DNA of 64,000 nucleotides, taken from contig NZ_CH902583.1 of NCBI RefSeq assembly GCF_000152965.1, forward strand, positions 306,302 through 370,301. Reading direction: 5' to 3'. The notes below the pieces were generated by a model, which was not told the DNA's origin, searched no databases, and saw only the letters and a list, made by a program, of their open reading frames with translations. Of the stretch, positions 42,449 through 54,298 are shown piece by piece. How positions within the stretch are numbered: the stretch's first letter is position 1; every line of letters starts with the position of its first letter. A program made the position numbers and the translations under genes. The stretch comes from Roseobacter sp. MED193. Its GTDB lineage: Bacteria; Pseudomonadota; Alphaproteobacteria; Rhodobacterales; Rhodobacteraceae.

Positions 42449-42736
42449 TTATTCGCTGGTCTCAACGACCATCAATTCGCGTTCGGACGCGCCACGTGCA
42501 TGGCTCAACGCCTCTTGGTACTCGGGGCTGTGATAGCAGTCTACTGCCGCCTCAACACTGGGGAATTTGGCAACCACATTGCGCGGGCGTTCCTTGCCTT
42601 CTAGCTGCACAAAACGACCGCCACGGGCGATGAACTCGCCGCCGGCCTTAGCTACAGCTGGACCAGCCAATTTGGCATATTTGCCATAGGCCTCTTCGTC
42701 CGTGACGGTAACATGTGCAATCCAAAGTGCGGGCAT
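42449..42736 (-). CDS. DUF1330 family protein
   Basis: A 95-residue ferredoxin-like-fold (dimeric alpha/beta barrel) protein of the DUF1330 family. Typical are MPALWIAHVTVTDEEAYGKYAKLAGPAVAKAGGEFIARGG, ERPRNVVAKFPSVEAAVDCYHSPEYQEAL. The role is unknown; relatives of the same fold are monooxygenase-like or bind small metabolites. Monocistronic between typA and alaS. Confidence 0.9.
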   Translation of the reverse strand: MPALWIAHVTVTDEEAYGKYAKLAGPAVAKAGGEFIARGGRFVQLEGKERPRNVVAKFPSVEAAVDCYHSPEYQEALSHARGASERELMVVETSE

Positions 42737-42832
42737 TAGGGATCCTCCAGTAATCTGCCTGAGCTTTGGCTCAGCATAGGCGATTGGGACCCAGCGTCGA
42801 TCACTTTTTTGACCAAATGGTCCAACCCATGC

Positions 42833-42864
42833 AAAACGCCCGCTGTCCTCTCGACAACGGGCGT
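42833..42864 (-). terminator. alaS terminator
   Basis: ACGCCCG (42836-42842) pairs with CGGGCGT (42858-42864), with three further inner pairs after one mismatch. On the minus strand a TTTT run follows. Confidence 0.7.
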
Positions 42865-42905
42865 CTCAGATTTTTAAAGCCAGTCCTTTGACCTGCAAAG
42901 AACAG

Positions 42906-45557
42906 TTAGCCTGCCAAAAATGTCTCAGCTGCGGCAATCGCGGCTGCGGCTCCATCAAAGTCCTTGCCTCCGCCCTGTGCCATATCCGGGCGGCCACCGC
43001 CACCTTTGCCCCCAACTGCGGGAACGGCTGCTCGCAGAACATCCACGGCAGAGACATCGCCAATCAAATCATCTGTGACCCCAGCGGCAACGGCCACCTT
43101 ACCGCCCTCCTCAGCGATCAAGAGGATAACCCCTGAGCCAATGCTTTGTTTATGTGCATCAATCAACGCACGCAGGTCTTTGCCAGAAACCCCTTCCAAG
43201 GCCTGAGCAAGGAACTTCTTGCCACCGATCTCTTTGGCTTCAACGCCGCCACCGGCACCGCCGCCCATGGCAAGCTGTTGCTTCAGGGTCGAGATCTCAT
43301 TTTGCAGCGCCTTTCGCTCGTCCATCATGGATTTCAGTCGATCCATCACATCACCCGGTTGGGCCTTAAGCGTGCCTGCGATTTCGGCCATCTGGCCCGC
43401 GGTCCGTTGCAGATGCTCAAAAGCTGCGGCACCGGTCAAAGCCTCAATCCGGCGCACCCCGGCAGAGGACGCGCTATCGCCGAGGATCACAAAGGTCCCA
43501 ATATCACCGGTCTGGCGCACATGTGTCCCACCACATAGTTCGATCGAATAGGTGTCACCGGACTGGCCTTTGCCGGTATCCGCCTTGCCCATTGAGACAA
43601 CCCGCACCTCATCGCCGTATTTTTCACCGAACAAGGCCTGCGCCCCCAGGGCGCGCGCGTCATCTGGGGTCATAATCCGGGTCTCAACCGGGGTGTTTTG
43701 ACGGATGAAGGCATTCACATCCGCAGACACTTGGCAGAGTTCAGCATCACTCAAGGCCTTGGTGTGGCTGAAATCAAACCGCAGGCGGTCATCTGCATTC
43801 AACGACCCGCGCTGCGCCACATGCTCGCCAAGTGCCTCAAGCAGAGCTTCATGCAGCAGGTGCGTGGCAGAATGATTGGCACGAATGGCAGACCGCCGTG
43901 TCGGATCAACCACCAACTGAGCCGGAGCTCCGGCCGTAACCAAGCCTTCAACCACTTGACCAATATGAATAAAGACGCCCGCGGATTTTTTGGTGTCCGA
44001 AACTTGGACGAGCCCGCCATCAACACGGATCTCTCCGCTATCGCCCACCTGACCACCGGATTCGGCGTAGAAGGGAGTCTGATTCAGGACAAGCTGTACC
44101 TTGTCGCCCAATCCCGCTTCGCTGACCTCGCCCCCGTCTTTCACCAAGGCCACAACCTGGCCTTCGGCAATTTCGGTTTCATAGCCCAGGAAATCAGTGG
44201 CACCATGTTTGTCAGCAATGTCGAACCAAACGGTGCTGTCAGCCGCTTCCCCTGATCCGGCCCAGGCGGCGCGGGCCTTTGCCTTTTGCTCGGCCATGGC
44301 GCTGTCAAATCCGTCAGTATCGACTTCACGCCCCTTCTCGCGCAGGGCGTCTTGGGTCAGGTCAAGCGGGAAACCAAAGGTATCATAGAGCTTAAAGGCG
44401 GCAGACCCTGGAAGCGGCGCCCCCTCGTCTAGACCAGAAACCTCATCATCCAAAAGCTTCAGACCGCGTTCCAGCGTCTGTTTGAAACGGGTTTCTTCCA
44501 GTTTCAATGTTTCTTCAATCATGGACTGCGCTTGCCCAAGTTCAGGATAGGCAGCGCCCATTTGCTGTACCAAAGCCGGAACCAGACGGTGCATAACCGG
44601 ATCCTTGGCCCCCAAAAGATGCGCATGACGCATGGCACGGCGCATGATGCGGCGCAACACGTAGCCACGGCCATCATTGGAGGGCATCACCCCATCGGCC
44701 ATCAAAAAGGACGTGGAACGCAAATGATCCGCAATGACGCGGTGATGCACATTCTGATCGCCATAGGGGTCGGAACTGGTGACGTCGGCTGAGGCCTCGA
44801 TCAGGGATTTGAACAGGTCGGTGTCATAATTGTCATGGCTGCCCTGTAGCAGGGCGCCGATCCGTTCCAGCCCCATGCCGGTGTCAATAGACTGCATGTC
44901 CAGCGGGGTCATCGAGCCGTCTTCGAACTTCTCATTTTGCATGAAAACGACGTTCCAGATCTCGATGAAACGGTCGCCGTCTTCCTCGGGAGAACCAGGA
45001 GGGCCACCCCAGATGTGATCGCCGTGATCATAGAAAATTTCGGTGCAAGGGCCACAAGGGCCAGTGGGGCCCATCTGCCAGAAATTGTCAGCTGTATCGA
45101 TGCGGATAATGCGGTCCTCAGGCACGCCGAGTTTTTTCCAGATCGCAAAAGCCTCATCATCGGTGTGGTAAACCGTGGTCAGCAGCCGATTTTTGTCGAT
45201 ACCAAACTCTTTGGTAATGAGTTCCCAGGCAAAGGGGATCGCGTCTTCTTTGAAATAATCGCCAAAGGAAAAGTTCCCGAGCATTTCAAAGAAGGTATGG
45301 TGACGCGCGGTATAGCCCACATTGTCGAGATCATTGTGCTTACCACCAGCGCGTACACATTTCTGCGCTGTTGTGGCACGCTGATAGTCGCGGGTCTCAA
45401 CGCCGGTAAACAGATTCTTAAACTGCACCATGCCTGAGTTGACAAACATCAGGGTGGGATCGTTGCGCGGCACTAGCGGGCTGGAGTCTACGATCTCGTG
45501 CCCCTGCTTGGCAAAATAGTTCAAAAAGGTAGAGCGGATATCGTTCAGCGTCGCCAT
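42906..45557 (-). CDS. alaS: alanyl-tRNA synthetase
   Basis: An 883-residue class II synthetase. The N-terminal catalytic core ([38 protein letters not shown]) is followed by the tRNA-recognition part. The editing domain carries [11 protein letters not shown] and [13 protein letters not shown], zinc-binding motifs. A coiled coil and C-Ala domain close the protein ([26 protein letters not shown]). ATG 45557 gives the family start; the 8-codon extension is rejected. It lies downstream of recA on the same strand, as in many alphaproteobacteria, but has its own gap of 160 bp with a recA terminator. Confidence 0.97.
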   Translation of the reverse strand: MATLNDIRSTFLNYFAKQGHEIVDSSPLVPRNDPTLMFVNSGMVQFKNLFTGVETRDYQRATTAQKCVRAGGKHNDLDNVGYTARHHTFFEMLGNFSFGDYFKEDAIPFAWELITKEFGIDKNRLLTTVYHTDDEAFAIWKKLGVPEDRIIRIDTADNFWQMGPTGPCGPCTEIFYDHGDHIWGGPPGSPEEDGDRFIEIWNVVFMQNEKFEDGSMTPLDMQSIDTGMGLERIGALLQGSHDNYDTDLFKSLIEASADVTSSDPYGDQNVHHRVIADHLRSTSFLMADGVMPSNDGRGYVLRRIMRRAMRHAHLLGAKDPVMHRLVPALVQQMGAAYPELGQAQSMIEETLKLEETRFKQTLERGLKLLDDEVSGLDEGAPLPGSAAFKLYDTFGFPLDLTQDALREKGREVDTDGFDSAMAEQKAKARAAWAGSGEAADSTVWFDIADKHGATDFLGYETEIAEGQVVALVKDGGEVSEAGLGDKVQLVLNQTPFYAESGGQVGDSGEIRVDGGLVQVSDTKKSAGVFIHIGQVVEGLVTAGAPAQLVVDPTRRSAIRANHSATHLLHEALLEALGEHVAQRGSLNADDRLRFDFSHTKALSDAELCQVSADVNAFIRQNTPVETRIMTPDDARALGAQALFGEKYGDEVRVVSMGKADTGKGQSGDTYSIELCGGTHVRQTGDIGTFVILGDSASSAGVRRIEALTGAAAFEHLQRTAGQMAEIAGTLKAQPGDVMDRLKSMMDERKALQNEISTLKQQLAMGGGAGGGVEAKEIGGKKFLAQALEGVSGKDLRALIDAHKQSIGSGVILLIAEEGGKVAVAAGVTDDLIGDVSAVDVLRAAVPAVGGKGGGGRPDMAQGGGKDFDGAAAAIAAAETFLAG

Positions 45558-45653
45558 GGATAGGGGTCCCTTCGCGGGCAATGTTCAAGGTTGGAGAGAG
45601 GTTTATCCCCCCAACAAGCCCCTGTCCACAGCCCGTGCCTACCCAAAGACCGT

Positions 45654-45685
45654 AAAAAGGACGCAGCATGCGCCGCGTCCCTTTT
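45654..45685 (-). terminator. recA terminator
   Basis: GGACGC (45659-45664) pairs with GCGTCC (45675-45680), extended by A-T pairs with one bulge. On the minus strand a TTTTT run follows. Confidence 0.75.
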
Positions 45686-45716
45686 AAACCTCATTTTGAT
45701 CAAATCCCGCGGCGGC

Positions 45717-46781
45717 TTAGCCTTCGAGAATATCATCCTCATCACCGCCATCAGGGCGGTCAAATTCCAGCCCATGCGCGGCACGGATCTTATCTTCAAT
45801 GTCATAGGCAATGGACTGATGATCGCGCAGGAACTGTTTGGCGTTTTCACGCCCCTGCCCGATCCGTTCATCCCCGTAGGAGAACCAAGACCCGGATTTA
45901 TTCACCACGCCGGCCGCAACACCAAGATCCAGCAGCTCGCCCATCTTGGAGATGCCTTCGCCATACATGATGTCGAATTCAACCTGCTTGAAGGGAGGCG
46001 CCACCTTGTTCTTAACCACTTTTACGCGGGTGGCATTGCCCACGATTTCATCGCGATCCTTGACAGCGCCGATGCGGCGAATGTCCAGACGAACGGAAGA
46101 ATAAAACTTAAGCGCGTTACCGCCAGTTGTGGTTTCAGGCGAGCCAAACATTACGCCGATCTTCATCCGGATCTGGTTGATAAAGATCACCATGCAGTTT
46201 GAGCGGCTGATAGAACCGGTGAGCTTACGCATCGCCTGGCTCATCAACCGAGCCTGAACGCCAACATTGGAATCGCCCATGTCACCTTCAAGTTCGGATT
46301 TGGGCGTCAATGCCGCAACCGAGTCGACAATGACCATATTTACCGCTCCGGACCGCACCAGCGTATCGGTAATTTCCAACGCCTGCTCGCCTGTGTCTGG
46401 CTGGGAGATCAACAACTCATCCAGATCAACGCCCAGTTTGGCCGCATATTGCGGGTCCAGCGCATGTTCGGCGTCAACAAAGGCGCAAACGCCCCCCTTT
46501 TTCTGCTGCTCTGCGGCACAGTGCAGCGTCAGCGTTGTTTTGCCCGAACTTTCAGGGCCGTAGATTTCAATGATCCGCCCCATCGGCAGACCACCAATGC
46601 CCAAAGCAATATCCAAGCCCAGAGAACCTGTCGAGCTGGCCTCGATTTCCTGAATGGCACCGTCACCCATCTTCATGATGGAGCCTTTGCCAAATTGCCG
46701 TTCGATCTGTGCAAGCGCGCTATCGAGCGCCTTTTGCTTGTCACCGCTTACTTTGTTTTTCATGGTCAAAAGATCCGCCAT
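45717..46781 (-). CDS. recA: recombinase RecA
   Basis: A 354-residue RecA. Walker A is GPESSGKTT and the Walker B region [16 protein letters not shown]; loop L2 contains [28 protein letters not shown]. The acidic tail ends [10 protein letters not shown]. It catalyses strand exchange and LexA self-cleavage. ATG 46781 with AAGGGACT upstream gives [10 protein letters not shown]; the longer frame is rejected. A degenerate SOS-like box lies at 46838-46852. Confidence 0.98.
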   Translation of the reverse strand: MADLLTMKNKVSGDKQKALDSALAQIERQFGKGSIMKMGDGAIQEIEASSTGSLGLDIALGIGGLPMGRIIEIYGPESSGKTTLTLHCAAEQQKKGGVCAFVDAEHALDPQYAAKLGVDLDELLISQPDTGEQALEITDTLVRSGAVNMVIVDSVAALTPKSELEGDMGDSNVGVQARLMSQAMRKLTGSISRSNCMVIFINQIRMKIGVMFGSPETTTGGNALKFYSSVRLDIRRIGAVKDRDEIVGNATRVKVVKNKVAPPFKQVEFDIMYGEGISKMGELLDLGVAAGVVNKSGSWFSYGDERIGQGRENAKQFLRDHQSIAYDIEDKIRAAHGLEFDRPDGGDEDDILEG

Positions 46782-46837
46782 AGTCCCTTGTCCCCTTCTA
46801 TGTGTCATAGAGCTGCGCCAGCAGCAATCACTGGTTT

Positions 46838-46852
46838 GTTTGCCTTTTGTTC
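46838..46852. promoter_or_regulatory. degenerate LexA-type SOS box upstream of recA
   Basis: GTTT-N7-GTTC, one base from the alphaproteobacterial LexA consensus GTTC-N7-GTTC, 57 bp upstream of the recA start. An inverted partner (GAACAAA... AAAC) lies at 46871-46883, so the whole 46838-46883 stretch is an imperfect inverted repeat. Confidence 0.45.
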
Positions 46853-46973
46853 CTTATGGGGTCAAAAGGAGAACAAAGCAAACACAAACTTCACCTATTC
46901 AGATCGCAGGGCAGATGTTAAACAGGGGCAAACGGCCTATATTCATCTTATTTCAAAGGGTTTGACGCGGGAA

Positions 46974-47567
46974 ATGCTGGTATTTTATGACGAAAAGCTG
47001 GTACTGCTTTCGGTTCCCAAAACCGGAACATCGGCCTATCAGGAGGCTCTGCAAACCCGCGCTGACTTGGCGATTACCAACCCGCCAGAGCTCAAACATG
47101 CACCGCTTTATCGCTACAACCGTTGGATTCGCCCGATGTTTGAACGTGTCTGTGATGTGGAACTTGAGGTTGCCGCAGTCATGCGCGAGCCGGTGAGTTG
47201 GTTGGGAAGTTGGTACCGGTTTCGCCAGCGCCCCTTTATGCTGGGTAAAACCAATGCCACCCATGGTATCAGTTTTGACCAGTTTGTGCGCGACTACTGC
47301 AAGGGCCAGCAACCTGGGCACGCAAACGTAGGCAGCCAGGCAAAGTTTTTGGAGGCGCAGAAAAATGGCTGTCATGTCACCCATTTGTTTCGCTACGAGG
47401 ACCAGCCAGCCATTCAATCCTTCCTTGAAGACCGGCTTAAAGTGAAAATCTCCTTGCAAAAATGCAATGTCAGTCCGGTCATGGATCTGACGCTCAGCCC
47501 TGAAATCGAAGCGCTATACCGCCGCAAGAAGCCTGAGGAATTCGACCTGTATGACAGCATTGCGTGA
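46974..47567 (+). CDS. sulfotransferase-like protein
   Basis: A 197-residue protein with a PAPS-binding-type 5' loop LLSVPKTGTSAYQEAL near the N-terminus and a downstream VMREPVSWLGSWYRFRQR matching the 3'-phosphate site of sulfotransferases. It lacks about 50-100 residues of larger members. Many roseobacters carry such short sulfotransferase-like proteins, sometimes misnamed gamma-glutamyl kinase. ATG 46974 begins the conserved MLVFYDEK; the much longer frame runs antisense through recA and is rejected. Substrate unknown. Divergent from recA. Confidence 0.8.
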   Translation: MLVFYDEKLVLLSVPKTGTSAYQEALQTRADLAITNPPELKHAPLYRYNRWIRPMFERVCDVELEVAAVMREPVSWLGSWYRFRQRPFMLGKTNATHGISFDQFVRDYCKGQQPGHANVGSQAKFLEAQKNGCHVTHLFRYEDQPAIQSFLEDRLKVKISLQKCNVSPVMDLTLSPEIEALYRRKKPEEFDLYDSIA

Positions 47568-47637
47568 CGTTCGGACAGCGGCATGCCAAAATGACCGCCC
47601 ATGCTGTCCAGCGTGACACTTCTTGATCCGGTTGACC

Positions 47638-49953
47638 TCAATGCAGCTGCGCGTGAACCGTTTCTGTCAACTGATTAAGCGAGAAGGGTTTCGGTAGGAA
47701 AACCGAATTGGGCACATCCGGTTCGGATTCTCCAAAGGCGCCTTCGGCATAGCCTGAAACAAAAACAACACGGGTATCTGGGCGGGTTTTCAACGCTTCG
47801 CGCACCCAGCTTGGCCCATCCATACCCGGCATCACCACATCCGTCACAAAGACGTCGACCGTGAGGCCTGGATCTTCAAGCGTCCGCAGCGCATCCTCGG
47901 CGGATTCCGCCTCAAGAACCGTATAGCCCCGCATACGGAGGGCGCGCGAGGCAAAGGCCCGCACTGGCGCTTCATCCTCAACCAGGAGCACCACGCCCTC
48001 CCCGTGCTGAGGCGCGGGGGCAGCCTTGGGTGCTTCATCGTTAGCTTCGGCTGCAGCCCTATCATCCTCTCCCTCCTGGTAGACGGGGAAGAACAGGGTG
48101 AACTGTGTCCCCTTATCGGGCACCGAGTCGACAAAGATAAAGCCACCAGTCTGTTTCACGATCCCATAGGCTGTGGATAGACCAAGGCCAGTGCCCTCGC
48201 CCGTGCGTTTGGTGGTGTAGAAGGGCTCAAAGACCTTTTGCAGTTTATCTGGGGGAATTCCGACGCCTTCATCGCTGACCTTCACAGTGATCCAGTTGCC
48301 CTCAGGCACAGAGGCACGGTCCCGTTTCAGCGGTTTTTCCAGGGTGACAGCCTCGGTGCGCACGCGAATCTCACCACCATTGGGCATGGCATCGCGGGCA
48401 TTCACCACCAAGTTCATCAAGACCTGCTCAAGCTGGCGCTTATCGGCCCGGATCGAGCGCATCACCGGATCGTGGCTTAGGGTCAGGGTGACCTTCTCCC
48501 CGACCAGTCGATTAAGCAAATGGGTCAGGTCCGAGAGGGTATCGCGTACATCTAACACCTCAGGCAATAGCGTCTGTTTACGGGAAAAGGCCAGAAGTTG
48601 GCTCACCAGTGAGGCCGCACGATTGGCATTCTCATGGATCTGAATCAGATCTCCGTAGTCCTGGTCGCCTTGATCATGGCGGAGCAGCAATAGATCGCAA
48701 TGGCCTGAAATAGCGGTCAAAAGGTTGTTGAAATCATGGGCGACACCGCCCGCCAACTGACCAATTGCCTGCATCTTCTGGCTTTGAACGAACTGCGCTT
48801 CCAGGGTTTTTAGTTCGGTGGCGTCGTTCAGCACCGCAATCAAGATGGTCTTGCCCTCTTCCACGGCACGGGTCAGTGTCACTTGAACAAAGACCTCTTT
48901 GTCCGGCCGCGACAGCCGCAGGAATTCGGATTTGTTGGAGGCCAGCCCATCGGCGGTGTCGCGGAGCCAATCCGACATTGGCCGCCCCAGCCCTTCCATC
49001 AACTGCCCCAATTTCAGGTTATCACGACTGTCCAGCCCAAGCATTCCCATCGCCATCTTATTGAGCGACAGAATATCACCCGAGGGCGCAAGTTTGATAA
49101 AGGGAACCGGCATATGTTCGAAACTGGTCTGCTGGCTCTGCAGCCCGGCACCGCTCACCTCCATCAAGAACAACTCACTGCGCCCTTGGGTTCGGTTCAA
49201 TTCGGTAACCAACACGTCGAGCGGGCCGTTTTTTGTGGTGATGGTATTCACCTCACCACTGCTCACTGGCAGCGATACAAACAAACGGTCTGTAGATTTC
49301 ACACGCTCGCCGACCAAGTTGCGCGCCGCCTCGTTCATGAACAAGACCGCACCGGTGCGCCCCACCGTGATCATTGGAATTGGCACCGCTTCAGAACCAC
49401 GTCCGGGCTGGCGTTCGGCAATATCCTCGACACGCCAAAGGAAGCTGCCGCCATGCATCTGGTGCACAGCCAGGCGGACATGGCCGCGTCGAGTAACGAT
49501 ATCTTCGCGGGCCGCTCCTTCAAACCGGGCGCGGCTTTGCAAACGAAACAACACCGCAGAAGGATTCGCCAGAACCGACCGCAAGGTTCCGGCCAGGGTT
49601 TCACGATCATTCTCCTGAAACCGGTTTTGCGCTGCCTGATTACAGGCGTGAATGGTTCCGTCATCATCGGTGACAAAACTGGGCGTGGCGTCTTTTTCGA
49701 TAAACCCCGTGAGCAGCTCTACCGCCATAGCGCGTGCATTGATCCGCAGACGCGCTTGAAAGAGCATCAACAGAGCCACCGCAAGCAGCGTCAAACCGAC
49801 CGTCAGAAGCCCCCGCATGATCCAATCAGGCCAGGCAAAGAAGCTCGGCACCACCATCAGCCCAATGGACAAGAGCAAAGTCGCCCCAAGGCGAAGATGC
49901 TCGGGATGGTAGATCCGTAGCGCAGGCACGGAGGAGTTTTGGCGACCGGACAT
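47638..49953 (-). CDS. cckA: hybrid sensor histidine kinase CckA
   Basis: A 771-residue membrane hybrid kinase. Two N-terminal transmembrane segments (LGATLLLSIGLMVVPSFFAW and GLLTVGLTLLAVALLMLF) are followed by PAS-like domains. The phosphorylated histidine is near residue 406 in VAHDFNNLLTAISGHCDLLL. A HATPase domain (NLVVNARDAMPNGG, GTGLGLSTAYGIV) and a C-terminal receiver with the acceptor aspartate in VDVFVTDVVMPGMDG complete it. CckA feeds phosphate through ChpT to CtrA, which in roseobacters controls motility, gene-transfer agent and quorum-linked traits. ATG 49953 has GGAG upstream; ATG 49986 is possible. Confidence 0.93.
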   Translation of the reverse strand: MSGRQNSSVPALRIYHPEHLRLGATLLLSIGLMVVPSFFAWPDWIMRGLLTVGLTLLAVALLMLFQARLRINARAMAVELLTGFIEKDATPSFVTDDDGTIHACNQAAQNRFQENDRETLAGTLRSVLANPSAVLFRLQSRARFEGAAREDIVTRRGHVRLAVHQMHGGSFLWRVEDIAERQPGRGSEAVPIPMITVGRTGAVLFMNEAARNLVGERVKSTDRLFVSLPVSSGEVNTITTKNGPLDVLVTELNRTQGRSELFLMEVSGAGLQSQQTSFEHMPVPFIKLAPSGDILSLNKMAMGMLGLDSRDNLKLGQLMEGLGRPMSDWLRDTADGLASNKSEFLRLSRPDKEVFVQVTLTRAVEEGKTILIAVLNDATELKTLEAQFVQSQKMQAIGQLAGGVAHDFNNLLTAISGHCDLLLLRHDQGDQDYGDLIQIHENANRAASLVSQLLAFSRKQTLLPEVLDVRDTLSDLTHLLNRLVGEKVTLTLSHDPVMRSIRADKRQLEQVLMNLVVNARDAMPNGGEIRVRTEAVTLEKPLKRDRASVPEGNWITVKVSDEGVGIPPDKLQKVFEPFYTTKRTGEGTGLGLSTAYGIVKQTGGFIFVDSVPDKGTQFTLFFPVYQEGEDDRAAAEANDEAPKAAPAPQHGEGVVLLVEDEAPVRAFASRALRMRGYTVLEAESAEDALRTLEDPGLTVDVFVTDVVMPGMDGPSWVREALKTRPDTRVVFVSGYAEGAFGESEPDVPNSVFLPKPFSLNQLTETVHAQLH

Positions 49954-50053
49954 TTCGGCTCCATCTTCAGGATTAGTAGACGCCATAACGCGCCCAAAGT
50001 CTTAAAGCCACGTTAAGGGAGATGTAGCTTTCCTGACGAATTACCTAACAACC

Positions 50054-51223
50054 CTAGCCGATATGCGTCAACACAGTGACAAAAAATCCGTCAGTTCCAT
50101 CCTGAACCTGCCAAGAGGCCTGTTCAGCGACCTTCCAGCCGTCGTGACGGTCGAGAAAGCCTTGTATTTGTGCGCTGTTTTCCTCGTCCAGCATCGAGCA
50201 GGTCGCATAGGCCAGGTGCCCCCCTTCGCGCACCAGCTGCGCCGCATCCTGCAGGATCTGACCTTGAGACAGGCGGATTTCATCCAGCATAGCACGGGTA
50301 AGACGCCATTTACCTTCTGGCGCCCGCCGCCAGGATCCAGACCCGGAGCAGGGCACATCACACAACACCAAATCAAAGGCCGCGGCGTTCTCTAACTCGT
50401 CCTCTGACAGACAGGTAATGTCGGCACCGGCCCGCTGTGCCCTTAACGGCAGGTCGTTCATCCGGCTAGTATTCGCATCATAGGCAAAAAGATCTATTTT
50501 TGCGCGCCCCGCCATGGCCAGGCTTTTGCCACCTCCACCGGCACAGAAATCAAGCACCCGCATGCCATCTTCCAGTGGCAGTTTATCAACAACTGCTTGG
50601 CTGGCGGCATCTTGCAGTTCGACCAAACCGTCAGCGAAGCAATCACTGTTGCGGATCTTGCGCCCCCCCTGAGTGACCTCCAAAGCGGTTTCACTAGCAG
50701 GATGTGGCTCACAGAGGATGCTTTCCTCCGCCAGGGCCTCAATTGCGTCAGAGCGATTGCTGCGTAGTAGGTTGACCCGCAGGTGCACAGGTGCACGCTC
50801 CTGAAGGGCAAGCCCTGCGGCTTCTGCCGCCAGGCCGATGCTCTCGCTGAAGGAGGGCCAGACCCAATCGGGGATATCCAGACGCTCGGCATCCGAGGCA
50901 AAATCGGCTGGTTCGGCGCTTTCAGCCTCCGTCAAGGGGCTCGGCCCATAGCCCTGGCCACTAAACACGGTTTCCGGATCGACACCTTCGGCCCGCAAAG
51001 ACCCCAGCACCAGACCACGCCCGGTCTGCGCCCCGCCCAACACCGCAAAGGAGCGGCGGCAACGCAGGGCGGTAAAGACATGATCGCGCACCGCTGCACG
51101 ATCTTTGGAGCCGGCATAACGATTACGCCGCCCCCAAGAAGTCAGCGCCTTTTCAGCTGCTTCCCCGTCAAGGATCAGATCAAGGATTTCGATGGCCGCC
51201 TGCTGGCGGGCAGCCGGGGTCAC
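50054..51223 (-). CDS. RsmB-like rRNA (cytosine-5) methyltransferase
   Basis: A 389-residue SAM-dependent methyltransferase of the Nol1/Nop2/Sun family. The SAM-binding part is MRVLDFCAGGGGKSLAMAG. The catalytic motif IV is DVPCSGSGSWRRAPEGKWR, and the motif VI cysteine is in LAYATCSMLDEEN. Start is GTG 51223 with GGAG seven bases upstream. It follows guaB by 48 bp on the same strand and is probably co-transcribed. The NusB-like N-terminal domain of E. coli RsmB is partly present. The exact rRNA target is inferred. Confidence 0.9.
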   Translation of the reverse strand: MTPAARQQAAIEILDLILDGEAAEKALTSWGRRNRYAGSKDRAAVRDHVFTALRCRRSFAVLGGAQTGRGLVLGSLRAEGVDPETVFSGQGYGPSPLTEAESAEPADFASDAERLDIPDWVWPSFSESIGLAAEAAGLALQERAPVHLRVNLLRSNRSDAIEALAEESILCEPHPASETALEVTQGGRKIRNSDCFADGLVELQDAASQAVVDKLPLEDGMRVLDFCAGGGGKSLAMAGRAKIDLFAYDANTSRMNDLPLRAQRAGADITCLSEDELENAAAFDLVLCDVPCSGSGSWRRAPEGKWRLTRAMLDEIRLSQGQILQDAAQLVREGGHLAYATCSMLDEENSAQIQGFLDRHDGWKVAEQASWQVQDGTDGFFVTVLTHIG

Positions 51224-51271
51224 GCCCAGGCTCCAAAGCTACAAAGGGTCATCGTCATCATTCCAATCTTA

Positions 51272-52723
<1,452 letters not shown>

Positions 52724-52946
52724 CTACCCCTATGCAAAACCCCGTTTGACGGTGACCCTATTGCACAGATCCCCGGGAGAGGAAAGAGCCCCTGCAAAGA
52801 ATTCCTGCACCGCAGCATTTCCTCAGGCGCGCCCCCAGACCAGCGGCCAGGGCCACAATTTGCCATCGGGCTGATCTACGTCAAAGTTGTTTCACCTAAA
52901 CGAACTATGCCTTGAGACACTGCGAACAGATCAAGAGGAGCGCCCG

Positions 52947-54125
52947 ATGTCCGCGCCAAATCCTTCTGCCACTGGCCCCTTGGCTGGTATTGTCATCATT
53001 GACCTCACTCATGTTTTGGCTGGGCCCTATGCCTCGATGACCCTGGCAGGTCTGGGCGCAAGGGTCATCAAGGTAGAGCGTCCCGGCAGTGGTGATGACA
53101 CCCGTTCCTTCCCCCCGTTCAAAGGCGAGGAGAGCGCCTATTTCGCCACCATCAACCATGGCAAGGAAAGCATTGCACTGGACCTAAAATCTAACGAGGA
53201 CCGCATTGTTTTCAATGACCTTATAGCGCAAGCTGATGTTATATTGGAGAACTACCGTCCCGGCGTGATGGAGCGCCTCGGCTTTGGCTGGGAGGATCTG
53301 CACAAACGCTTTCCCCGGCTGATCTATGGGGCGGTCTCCGGTTTTGGCCATTCAGGCCCGGACTCGCAACGCCCTGCCTACGACATGGTGGTTCAGGCCC
53401 GGGGTGGCGTTATGTCGATCACCGGCGAGCGCAACCGTGAGCCGGTTCGGGTTGGGGCGTCGATAGGGGATATTGCAGCAGGCATGTTTTTGGCCCAGGG
53501 GGTTTTGGCCGCGCTGCTCGAGGTGCAAAAGACCGGAACCGGACAAAAAGTCGATATTGCCATGCTCGACAGTCAACTGGCCCTGCTTGAACATGCTATC
53601 GCCATTACCTCGGTCACCGGTGAAGCACCACGCCCATCGGGGGCACGCCACCCATCGATCACCCCGTTTGAAACCTTCCATGCCGAGGACAGCCTGTTTG
53701 TGATCGCTGCTGGCAATGACGCGCTCTTTGCGCGGCTTTGTGCTGCGCTTGATCTGCCGTTGGCCCAGGACAAACGCTTTGCGACAAACCCGGCAAGATG
53801 CGAAAATGCCCGCCTTTTAAAACGCTTAATCGAGGCCGTGACCATCGACCGGCCTGCCGAATATTGGATTTCCCATCTCACCGAGGCAGGCATCCCCACC
53901 GGGCCAATCCAGGATGTGGCTCAGGTCCTAAAAGATCCACAAATCCTGGCCCGCAACATGGTGGTTGATGTCCTGGATGAGCAAGGGGCCCCAGCCTATG
54001 TCGCCGCTGGAAATCCCATCAAAATGTCCGGCTTGCTGGACCCCAAGACACGCGCCCCAGCCCCGCGCCTAGACGGCAACCGCCAGGAGATTCTGGATTG
54101 GCTGAAGAGAGTTTCTTCGGATTAA
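52947..54125 (+). CDS. family III CoA-transferase (CaiB/BaiF type)
   Basis: A 392-residue CoA-transferase. N-terminus GPLAGIVIIDLTHVLAGPYASMTLAGLGARVIKVERPGSGDDTR; the catalytic aspartate is D146 in RPAYDMVVQARGG. ENYRPGVMERLGFGW and the later small domain are normal. It moves CoA between a carboxylate pair (such as succinyl, acetyl, oxalate or carnitine types); the pair is not evident. ATG 52947 with GAGGAG upstream. Divergent from guaB, with no catabolic partner next to it. Confidence 0.92.
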   Translation: MSAPNPSATGPLAGIVIIDLTHVLAGPYASMTLAGLGARVIKVERPGSGDDTRSFPPFKGEESAYFATINHGKESIALDLKSNEDRIVFNDLIAQADVILENYRPGVMERLGFGWEDLHKRFPRLIYGAVSGFGHSGPDSQRPAYDMVVQARGGVMSITGERNREPVRVGASIGDIAAGMFLAQGVLAALLEVQKTGTGQKVDIAMLDSQLALLEHAIAITSVTGEAPRPSGARHPSITPFETFHAEDSLFVIAAGNDALFARLCAALDLPLAQDKRFATNPARCENARLLKRLIEAVTIDRPAEYWISHLTEAGIPTGPIQDVAQVLKDPQILARNMVVDVLDEQGAPAYVAAGNPIKMSGLLDPKTRAPAPRLDGNRQEILDWLKRVSSD

Positions 54126-54298
54126 CTTTTCCAAAGCCCAGATCAGCTGCACCTGTGCACCGATCGACGCTCGTGTTGGTGCCATTGCGACGATAGAAAA
54201 TGACGCCACTAGACCAGATTGTGGCGTTCTACGACTTTTGATTACTAGGCCAAGCCCCTATGGTCCCCGGACAATACATGAATCCAAGGGGTGCCTTC

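Noticed and set aside
46449-46973. Upstream extension of the sulfotransferase-like gene
   Set aside because: These codons run antisense through recA; the conserved protein begins at ATG 46974.
48883-49920. 345-codon frame antisense to cckA
   Set aside because: Opposite a complete histidine kinase; no start signal and no recognisable family.
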